DNA of 64,000 nt from Scatophagus argus. Lineage: Eukaryota > Chordata > Actinopteri > Scatophagidae. Of the stretch, positions 13,001 through 25,000 are shown piece by piece. The notes beneath the pieces were generated by a model. It made no database searches and was not told where the DNA came from. It was given only the letters and a program-made list of their open reading frames with translations. The translations under genes and the position numbers were made by a program. The stretch is taken from the NCBI RefSeq assembly GCF_020382885.2, contig NC_058514.1:13688249-13752248 (forward strand). The letters are read 5' to 3'. Position 1 is the first letter of the stretch; each line of letters starts with the position of its first letter.

Positions 13001-16000
13001 ATTTCCTGTGGCAAATAACCGATAACTGTTGTGGCTCTGGGAAAAAGGAGAGGATAAAGAGGGAGCTGAGTTATTCTGGCTTTTTCTGTCTCTGACGTTG
13101 TCTCTCAGGATTGTGCCGGTTAAAGAAAAAACAGTGATGAGCGAACATGGAATGAAAGTGAGTACTGAATAAATAAGCCTGAAATTTGATGAAATGATTC
13201 ACTGTACTTGTGGTATGAAATTACTTCCCAAAAAAGAAGAGACTTTCATGTGATGCCATCAAGATGCACAGCTCCTTCTGAGAAACAACGGCAAAGATAA
13301 AGGATTATCTCCACTTGAACTGAAAGCTCATATAGTACGCTCAGAGGTCTCCTCACTACAACACGCCATTTCTTTCTCAGCGAAACCATGTGTTTAGAAT
13401 AAATCCACGTTTCAAAGGAGGGACGTAAAGGCTAACAGCGGTTCAAAATCGGGAAACTTACCGTTGGTCTACAAAAGTGAACTTGCCGTCAATCGCGCAG
13501 CGGGTGACAAACTCGGTTGGCCTGATGTCAATGTCTTTGGAAGGCTGGTGGGACACGTGAGGGAGGAGGCGGCACACCGTTACTAAGCAGGTCAGGTTTG
13601 AGGTTTCCCTCTCAGTGTCACCCTCTGAGTCCAGCTGGCTGCTCGGCCAACTCCGCATGTATCCAGTGCAGTGGAGGGTACAGTATCTGTAAGTCTCTGT
13701 GGCCACAAAAGCATGTAAAATTAAAAAAAAACCCTAAAACAACAAAAAACAATAACTTTATATAAACATATATATGAAAAAAACATGTTGACTATTGTCT
13801 GTAAAACTGCATATAATTGCACAAAAAAACGCATTTCAGCAAATTTTATACATATATATATATATAACATCAACTGATGTGTGATCAAGACACTATTAAA
13901 GCCTGATTTCTTTGCAAAAATATACCAGGACCACACTGTAAATAAGTTATGTTGAGTCTGTTAACTTGTCTTAAAGGATAATACTGGCATCACTTTTTAT
14001 TTTTATTTTTTATTTTGCAAACAAATCATGACAACAACCAACAATGTGCTAGATAAATACATATATATTGATAGATATTGATATATAGTTTACAAGAGAA
14101 AAGTCAGTAAAAGAGGATATTACGGGACTTAAGCGTGACGGGTCGTTGCTTCCTTCTTGATCTCCTGCAGTGCAGTTGCCTGAGATTGGCCACTGAGTGG
14201 CAACACATCCCCTCTTTTCTTTCACCACAATTCGGTGTACAGTTGTGAGGTTCTATGGTTGTGGTCATACAAGGCTGAAACGCTGGCCTACTTCCTGTTC
14301 ACGACTACATTTTTTAAACTGTGGCAATTTTGTATGGAAAGTCTTCACCCAACACTAAATTCTTTCCACCAAGAAATTATGTTAGAAAAAGACATTGTGG
14401 GTGTTTTAACTATAAAACTTTTTTGTGTGTCATCACATATTTGTTTATTTATAACATTTATGTAACTATCAGTGAGACATTTTATTTATTTGTTTTAGAG
14501 ATTCTGGAAATGTAAAAGAAACAGTAAATACAATTAAAAGTGCTTAGTTACTAGCTTAATTGAACAAGCAGCTATAGAGATAAGACAGTAGTTTTGGATC
14601 ACTCTTTCAATGGAAATTGTTCACCTACTTGCACTCAACCTCAGCAAATGTTTGCTAACAGGTGGAGGGATGGAGTAAGGTGGGGTAGGGGGAGAGGGGT
14701 TACAGCCCACCCCGGTCCACCTCACCACCAGACCCAGATCAGATCATTTCTTTATTCCCTCTTCGGCAGGCTAGGCAAGCATACATTTTCCACAGTACTT
14801 GTCTGTTTTCCACTGGTTGCCTGAACACTGACCTCATTGCCTAGAAACACATTAAATATCTTATTAATCTTTTGGTAGACATCCTCATCATGTTTTGGGG
14901 CCAAAGAGCCCTGCAGGTCCAGGACTAAACATGATTGCTTATATAAACCTGAATCTTTTTGAGAAATCATTCAGTGAAGCGGTTCCTCTCTCCAGAATCA
15001 CATCAAGTGCACTCAAGAGAGAACAGTAACTGAAATAAAATGGTCCAAAACAGCACAAAGCTAAGGGAGCTGCAGATTTGAGGGTCTCAGCATGTTGCTC
15101 TGTATTTATTTGTGCTCTGTGTATCTGATTGTGTCATGCTCTGTTGTAGGTGAAATCTCTCCATGAGATCACATTAGTGTAATATTACAGACACAGTGGT
15201 TTTTAGGATAACAAACCTGGCTCCAGCGGTATTTTGGAAAACATTTCTGTGATTAAATTTTATCCTACCTGTTGAGTGGAGCTTGTTGCAAACCACCCAT
15301 TCAGTTGTGATAGTTACTGAAGGTTCAACCGAAACCAGATTGTCGGAGAATTGATGGCTGAAATATTAGGTTGATATTTCACCATTCCCTGTAAATTATA
15401 CATCTGAAATACAACGCATAATACAAAATAAACCTCTGCTCAGTCAATTTGAGAAACATAGTCACCTCCAACCCAATCTCCTCTTTTAAAGTTCATATCT
15501 GTTTTAATGTTCGTATCTGTTTATTATTGGATGACTCGAAGCAGAATCATTGTTGCTGCTTGGAGTAATCAATTCCAATTCAATTCCTGTGCTGAGAGGT
15601 AATATTATTGGCGACATATTGGTGACAGGGTAGGTGCTATTGCCAAGAAGGTATTGACCAGCTCTTGAAGCCTGGACTTCAGTCTGAACCCACCTTTCTT
15701 TTTGGAAGTACTGGGCAGTGAGTGTTTGTCCTCGTGCTTCCCTGCCACCCGACTGTGCTTCATCCGGCAGAAGAAGGATCGCCGAGCTCCAGTGGTCAAG
15801 TGAGACGGCTTGACGGGAGCATCCGCCTGCACCTGAACCCCAGCTACACATAGAAAGACAGCATTTAACATATAGGCATTAACATACAGTGCTGACAGTC
15901 AGTTTTCATCAGTTTTGATTTTGGCTAGCTGTGTCCAGTGTTTTGGTTGTTTCTCAAACCTAACACGGCAGCAGACTTACTTGCAGCATCAATGAGGCGT

Positions 16001-19000
16001 TGGCGAGGGTACAGCTCCGAAGACGCCAGTTGTTCCTTCACCTTGTTGATGTCTTTGGGGTGGATGAAATCAAACAAGCTCTGCGCAGTCAGCTCCAACT
16101 ATGAACCCAAATGACATACATCCATTTATTCAAGTTTTTACAATCTATACATGCAGTAAATGTAAAAAAAAAAATTGTTGCAGCATGTATCTACTCATAG
16201 TTTACTAGTAAGCCCCCACATCACAACTGCCTTGCAGACATGAAGTCAAGTTTCTTTCAAAGCTTTTCTTTTGCATCTGGATTCCTCTCTGCTTGCATAC
16301 AGACTATCTCAAAGCTAAATAAAATGTGCTTAAGAATGCAGAGCATGCAAAGCAGGTGTGGTCAACATTCTGGCTGCCAAACACTATAAACTGACTTTCA
16401 TAAAAGGTATAAAAGCTCACATTATTAGAAAAACTAAAAAACAAGATTTAGCCTTGTTGATGTAGGTTCTCAGTCAACCAGGTCATGGTAGTCAAAGTGC
16501 TATAAGCAAAGGCAACCAAAGATTTAGCCTTGATTATTAAATCCTAGTATTATTTTTATCAGAGCTTCAATAAAATGTTTTACATGTTTTTGTTTTATTA
16601 TAAAACCGGCAGACTCGCATAACTTAGTGTTCCGGCTCTCTCTGTCTTTGTGTCCTGTGTCAAGTGTTCCAGCCTTTGGCTTGTGTTTAATTCTTCTGGT
16701 GTTTTTTATTTTAGCTGAAATTTTCCTGGACCTTGTCTGTTTTTGGATTTTTGATTCTTGTCTGGTCTCTGTTTGATCGTTTTCCCTTCTCTTCATGTGC
16801 CTGTTTCCTGTGTTCCTTGTTAACCTGCTTGCACAATTGTGACGTTTGACTCCTCGAACGAAATATGTGAAAACAACACATGTTTAGCTATTTGGGAGCA
16901 AGCTGTAAACACAACATTGATATTATCACCTTTGGAGTCGATATGGTGAACATCTTAGTTAGTTAACAGTTGCTTAAACATCCGGCAGACACAGAGCAAC
17001 ATTAACATTAATTTGGAGACTATTTCAACAAATGAACCAAAGTGAGAAAAATATAATCATTCATAAACTACTGTAGCTGTACAAACTATAACGGCAACAG
17101 AATTTTACCCAGGAAGCCAATGCTAACAAAGTTAGCTAGCTAATGCTAGCTATTATTATTCTTCCATATCATTCTTTTTCCTTTTGTGATGTTTTTAATG
17201 AGCATTATAAGGAGTTTGCTGTTGTTACCCAGACGACTAAAATATTTTAGCTGCTGACACAAGAATTTGAGCAGTGATGCTACAGCAATACATGGTATGG
17301 ATGATTAACACTAGCTAGCTACTGTAGGTTTACAGTGTGAAGAAAGTTAGCTTCAGCTAGCTGTGAAAGGCTCAGTGTGTTGATCAACTTGTGTTTTCAT
17401 TTAAGCGAACGCTTGCAGACCTTCTCTGTATCATTCCACTGATGGGACACCGTGGGCTAGTCAATGTCCTCAACATACATGGCAACTTATCACAAAGAAA
17501 ATCTAGATTTTAGAGAAAATTTCCGATGTGGGAAATAGGAAACAGATAACTGATTTAATGTATGTAAGACCAAAATAATGGAAAAACAAATTTGATTACA
17601 TCAAATGAGTTATGGTAAAGATAAACAAAGTTTTTTGCTTTTTTATGTATTAAATAGCCTATAGACTAGCTATAAGTATGTATATAAGTAAGTTTATATT
17701 TTACATGCCATGTGAATAGCATAATTTATTGATGCTATTATTTATTGATGTTTTCAGTCATATTGTCGACTGGTCTGTGGACATTTTAATACACTTGGTC
17801 AGTTTTGTGGTTCCATACTTAAATACCATTTTTACTCAATTTTGATAATGTTCAAAAGAGAAAAAAAATCCAATCTTAACCAGCTGAACCAGCAGAATGA
17901 ACTCCAAATCCCTTTAATTTACAGCTGATTACAACAGTAAAATGACTGTATGACGTAAAAGTGCAACATACTCGGCTAAAGTTGAGGATCTTGGAAACGG
18001 ACTCTGAGATGAACAGGATTTTCGCCCGGTCACAACTTACAACTAACAGGAAACCGTCTGCGGCCTGGTAGACAGACAGACAGACATCATTATAGACCAA
18101 TAGCTATACAATCAAACAGGACAAGATGGGGTCATACGCAAGTACCTACCCTGAGCAGAAGGTGCCTGAGGTCATCATGAGGCAGGATGGAAGGCTTGTA
18201 GATGGTGTCTGTAAAGGCGCTGCTTGTTCCAGCTGAAAACACAGAGGACAAGCTTTTAGGTGGAACAGAACAGATCTTACTGACATTTTACAGTACCGGT
18301 TGGGTTAAGAGTTACCTTTAAGGGTTTTCAGGTGTTGCACAGCCTTCCGTAGCACAGTGAGTTTGTCAAGTTTTCGAGCCATGGGCTGACAGGCAGGAAT
18401 CATGGCAGACAACTCGTCAATGAGATTGTTCATTTTATCCCTCCGTCGCTTCTCAATCTGGCTGTGAGGCTTCCTGTGGCCACAGTCAGAAAACAAACAG
18501 TCAATACCACAGCTATTTACCTATTGTATCTATTTTGTAAAAATAACTGCCTGAAGTTCATAATGCAGTTATTTTGAAATTGTAACTTTGTTTTTAAAAT
18601 ACAGGTTCACTTTACACACTAAATTACACAATAAAAACCACAAAGGTATTTCAAGAATACACAATAATTTGATTTTTAATTTAAATATAATTACCTGAAG
18701 CATTTCATTTTGACTTGCTGATCCTCCCCTTCAGATCTGCAAATAAAGGCATAAAAACTCAGATTTAACCTTTGCCAGTACTCCTCACAAGACAATCTGT
18801 GAACAAAGCCAAGAAGTCAGTCACCTGCTGAGGTCATCATCCATCTGGACGTCGACGCTTTGCCTGTAAGATCGAATTGACGTATTGTGGGTCATTTAAC
18901 ATTTAACAAATAAAATGAGGAATGTATATTGCACTGCAAAGTAAACATGTTTAAGTCAGAAAACAATGAGTATAATGACACTAAGTTTGTTTTTCTTGAC

Positions 19001-22000
19001 AACAGCAGAGCACTCCTCTTACTGTACATGGATGTCTGACCTCTCTTCCACATCTCCCTTTCGTTTCCTTGGCAGCTCGACAGCTGGCAGCGAGGACCCT
19101 CCTTGACTGGGGCCTTCATCCTCCGCAGTGGGACCTGACAAACAAAAACAAGCATCACAAAGCTGTGGGAGACCTTGAGATCTCTGTAGCGCTGGCTTTT
19201 CAGAATTATTATAATACAAATTCTCCTTGAATGAATGAGACTTGCTGCTCTGCCGCAAGGAAAAAGAATTAAAAAGAATTAATCGACAACAGTCTTAGAA
19301 ATGTAGAAGTGAAGGAAGAAACAGAAAATGAATATTTGTACAAATCAATAGTACCACACCTGTCCATATCAGAGAATGATGACATGGGAAACTCTGTCAC
19401 AACAACAAAATCAATACACCCTCAGGTTATGGAAGATATATTGGGCTAATTAATGAGAAAGGTTTTGCCTGCACCTGTGTGTAAAAACTGACAAACATTT
19501 CATTACAGTACATCACAGCTGCATTGACTGTTTTAGTGATGTAAACTGTTGGACGGCTCAAAACTTTCTTCAGCTCAACAATTCAAAAACAGAAATCAAA
19601 CTGTTTAGCCCCCCACATCCCCAGATTTCAATCAGCCTTTGGTCCTCTGTCCACTATTCAAAACCTCAATGCCAGAAACCTCGGTGTTATATTTGATTCA
19701 AACCTCAGCCCCCAAGTCAAAAAAATTGTCAGAATAAGAATCAGAATCACAATTCCTTAATTTATCCCTGAGGGGAAATTATTTAAGAAACAGTGCAGAA
19801 AGTTGGGAGCGTCTGTAACAGGCGCCACACGTATTGACACTGAATCCCAAATCCAATCCTGCTTCATCCAAATGTGTACGATCTCCAGACTCAAAGCACT
19901 CCTCCCACAGTCTGACCTTCATTTTCTCCAGGCTATACCACTGCAACTCTCTTCTGTCCAGCATCTCTAACAATCTTAGAATTGATTTTAAGATTTTACT
20001 GATCACTTTTAAAGCACGTCTGGGTCTGGCTCCAAGTTACATAACAGAGTTGTTGAGCCCCTATGAGCCAGCCTGAAGCCTGAGAGCCTCAGGTGGAGCC
20101 CAAGTCAGTGACTTAAATCGCTTCTTAAAAGCCACTTTTATATACTGGCTTTAATGCAATATTGTCTTTTTATTATCTATTTACTGTCCCTTTTAGCTTA
20201 TTGGTTTTAAATTGTATAATTCTATATTTATTGACGATCATTTTTTTTATTTCATTTGCTGTTCTTTTACCTTTTATCTTAAATCTTCAACGCTGTTCAC
20301 CAATTGTCTATTCATATTTTGTTTATTGCATTCTATCTATATACGATTTGTTGGTTTTGTTTTTAATTGATTGCTAAGCACTTTGGAAACCTGTTTTTTG
20401 AAAGATGCTATATAAATAAAGTTTATTATGGTTCATTTCAAATTGTATCCATTTACCCAGGAATAGCAGTTACCCCAGCCACAGTCTGTTCACCCTGCTG
20501 CCGTCTGTTAAGTGATACAGTAGAATGAGCTGCTGTGCCACCAAACCACATAGCAGCTTTTTTCCTCAGGCTGTGAGACTCAACACATTCTGCACACTTC
20601 ACCATAAATATGAGACATGGACATTCACACTGACATCGCACATGCTTTCTGGGTATGTATGTGTATAAAAGTATATGTCTGTGTAACTGTACACACGTGT
20701 GTGTGTGTGTGTGTGTGTAATATGAAGTTCTCTCTCTCCCTCTTCAGCTCCTCACAGTTTTCTTGCATTAGTGTTGTTGACTGTTAAATTGCTTTGACAT
20801 GCAGCACATCGGTGTTTATTCGTTGGATATTGTGGTGTAAAATGTTCTTATTTCGTCCTTACTAGAGAGAACAAATTCAAATCAGTATAAAACACATGAA
20901 TAATGTGCGTCAATCGGTATGACGTCTTTATGGAGACTGACCTTCTCTCAGCGCCCTCAACTGTGACTGAGGTCAAGCTTCCCTTCCCTTTACAACCTGA
21001 CAAGAATCCATCAGCATTTGAAAAACGTTTTCTGTCCTCAAACGCCTGGCTTATTTATTTACTTATTTTTGCGTGTGTGAGCAAACCATCAGGATGACTC
21101 ATAAATGTGTTTGGAGTCATGGCTGGCAATTATTTTTAAAAGGTTTGTATCTCACTGAGGAATGTTCTTGTGGAAAAAGACATATGCCATTTTAAAAGCC
21201 GACCCGTGTCTGCCAAAAGCATTTCTGAGAATTCCTCTCTTTCGTCTATTTAGTCTCTCGCCAAACCAACCCACACACTCCTCCATCCTGACCCCAACGC
21301 GTGCGCGCACACACACACACACACTTAAAATTCCTTGGCTCGGCCCTAGTCTATAGTCATCTGTTTCTAGGCGAACTCTCACTCGCACTGGCTGAAAGTC
21401 GCCAGTGAATGGCGCCAAACAGCCAGCTATGCTCTTTTGTTTGTCAGTTTAAAAGGCACGTGAGAGTAAATGGGTTTTGGGCTATGGTCTTACCTAACAT
21501 TTATATAATGCTGTAACACTGACCTACTTCCCTGTCCCACCCTTGAAACTGTGACATCCATTTGCAAGGGGGGGTGTTGATAAAAGTGACTATTGACTGT
21601 GACTGACCCACATTCTCCTGCACTAAAGGAGAAAGTAATTGATAATAATGGCAAACTTTTCATTATTAACACATAGACCTATTTTCCTGTTAATTTTATA
21701 ATACAGCCTAAGTGTGGACACTCAAAATTCTTAAGCGTAAAAGATCATCGTATCTTGTGGAAAGATTCCTTAAAGGAAACCTGAGAGGAAAATGTATGAG
21801 AGGCCATATCAACACCTTCCACAAACACAAACAAATAAAACAAGCCTGTGCAAGCAGGCATAACTTTTACAATTCAATGGGCAGAGGAGTGAATTTTACT
21901 GACACAATTTCCTTTAATCCCTCCAGAGGACTTTACTGGGTCATCACTGACGCAAAAGTGGAATGTGGGAGCGAACACTTGCCGGCGCTCCCTTCCACCC

Positions 22001-25000
22001 ACCACAGCTCTCCATGGCTGACGCAGCGCAACAGGCTGCAGCCAACCTCATGCAGTTTTTCCTGTTTTGTCATTAGTAGGGAAATTTTTCCTGAGGCACC
22101 TGTGCGAGCGTTGCCAGATGACTGTCAGAAACCATGCCATCCCAACAGCAGTGTCTGCTTTGTGTGATGCTGCAGGCGCCGGTGGACGCTCACATTCTGA
22201 ATCACGGCAGAGCCAAAAGCTGTGGTCGTGACGACAGTGCTGACGAGAAGCCAAGTCTGCAGGTCAGCAGACGACGTGCCACATTACTGAAAAACAGAGA
22301 CGTGGACCACCGCCCGTGGGGGGGGTTGCAGTTGAACGGGAGTATAACAAACTCAAGAGTACAAGAGCACGCACAACGTGACCTACATGCACTTCTTTAC
22401 AGCTGTGCTTTTTCTGACATGCCTACATTTCATCCCACTTTCATCCCGCAAGGTATTTGGTACTGGAAGGTCAAGTGTAGATGAGCTGATTTAAATTATA
22501 GACATGCTGCTGAGCCAGAAAAAGTCCACTAGAAGCCGAATACTAGTACCACAACAAAAAGGAAGACTAGAAAAATGGCCCATTCATTCCACACAGAGCC
22601 ATAACTGGTCAAGAAAGACAATCTCTAATAGTTAGACTCTTATAGACTATACTGTTAAATACAGAGGATATTTAAGCAGCCAGCATTTCAGCTCTCATTT
22701 CAGCTAAAAATGTTCCGCCTAAGAATTCCACAAAAGCAACACAGAGCCAAGCAACAGAAAAAAAACACAATAAGAGGTTGTGAAAGAGGGGCAGTGAATG
22801 TTGAGAAGAGTTCAAACATCATAAACTACAATGACAGCTTGTGCAAATATCAGGATAAAAGCTGGATTTAAGATTCGACAACTCATGCACAAATGTTTGA
22901 CTACCTTAAAAAAAACTGGAACAAATTCCCAGTTTGAAAGTAAGTCACTGTTAAATATTCATGAAGGTGTGAGGTTTTCATCTGTATTTACTCGATTCTG
23001 CAGATATTTTGTGCTCTTTGATGTCCTGCTTTCACGTGGCTACAATCCCAATTCTAAAATGTTTCCCTAATATCACTGATAGACAAAATAACAATGCACA
23101 ATTACTCATGAAATACTGCAGACAACTAATGAACTCTAAATTTAACAAAAAGAATGAGCTTGTGGAATACCATGTAGCATTTTGAAAAGGAACAGACAAC
23201 ATTTCTGTAAAAGTATGTAAAATGTTTAAGCAGCTAACTTTTGTTTTGATCTGAAAAAATAAAACATTTGTCAAATTGTATCCTCTTCTTGTTGAATATG
23301 TTGAATTAATTTTTGGGACATTTTTAGACACTGTAAATACAATATAAATATTTCTCTGTATTTTCTTATGAATCTAGCAAAAAAGTTACAATGAAAGCAG
23401 CGAGCGTCTCAGCGTCTTTTCAACACTAAGTAAATTAATGAACTGTCTGAACTCAGAAACCCTTTTCATACAGACATAATATGGTACACCCTGAAGCATT
23501 TTGTCTGGCGTATTTACGTGTTCTAACCCGTAAAAACATTTATAGCTTAGAACTTTAGAAGCTTCTTCTATGTGGATGACTTTTATTAAAAGAAATACAG
23601 ATTATGTTGTTAAAGGGAGAAGATGAGCATAACATGTTTTCAAATCACTGGCTAATTAACTTATTTTTCAAACACACAACAGCAAATATTATATGTTAGA
23701 CCAACCTAAAAAAGATGTTATTATTGTGATCATTTCCCAAAGCTGGGCCCAATGCAAAGAATAAATGCAACTGTCCTTCATTTCTCCCTCTCTAAGATGC
23801 AAAAGCATGGAGATTGTGCAGGAATTCTAAAACAGGAGGGTATTAGATCAATACCTTGACCAGCTATCCAGACATAGTAATTAGGGTAAACATATACAGT
23901 TGCATCTATAAGTATAAAGTCTTCAACCTCAAGACATCCTCACATCTTTTCAAAATACAAATATTTAGCACTCACCACCACTGCCACAAACAGGCGTTTT
24001 TCTGTTTGTCAGAGGATAATTAGTCTGGATTCACATTTCTTTTGCAAAACCTTCAGACTCACGCATACACACAGCTTTCACACATACATCTGTTTTCTTT
24101 TGCTGATATTCAACACGGATGGCTGTTTCAAGGCCACAGTTTCCAGATCTATCAACAGCACCATTAGTGCTCCGTGTGCAGACCGCTGATGTGCACCTGA
24201 TGGAAACAGCAATTTGCTTGCTCTGTAACCACAGAACCTCCATTTGCTGCTCTTTCAAAACGCAATATCACATTAACTCGGTCTAGACCTTTTTTTTTTT
24301 TTTTTGTCAGAAAAAACTGCGACTAGAGCAGCTCATATAATTTTTCAGTTTTCCTGTACTGCTGTTTTTTGAAGTAATAGTGTAATTAGGTCTGCAACAA
24401 GCAACATTTTCACTATCGATTAATCTGTCATAAGATGTCAGAAAATAGTGAGAAATGCCTATCACATTTCAGTCACAATTAAGAAGCTGTAACAAGGGAT
24501 TTTGTTTTGTTTTGCTTCAATAAATGACTTAAACAATCAAATGCCAAAACCCATCGCAGACTAATTTTCTTTCAATCCACTGACTGATAGAGTTGTGAAG
24601 CGGTAGGCCTGCAAGCTATTTCAGGTGTCCCCGGGGCCTGGATGTAACAGCTATAGGTGGCTTTTATGTAAATTGGTAAATTGGCTGCATGTAGAACATA
24701 GTCAAGTGAAATACTTCTAAGCATCTTCTCACCTCAGTATGAAATTATGAACATAACCTTGAGTATTGTTGCGTTCAAATGGAGTCCCACAGCTGCAGTG
24801 CGATATGTTCTCGGTTATTTCTGGTTGACTGACCTACAGTTTCTGCAAATCCTCATTAACAGTACAGTGCATATTCAGTTACAAAGCTCATGCAATTAGA
24901 AATGACTTTTTCAGACACAGAGCTGCACATACAGCATGCGTAAGGATCTAGGAATATGAATACGGACTAGTAGAAGCAGGAAACATACAGCTAGCTTATG

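Noticed and set aside
21712-22167. 151-residue plus-strand open frame in bmal2 intron 1
   Set aside because: No domain, no homology recognised, and the frame does not connect to splice sites.
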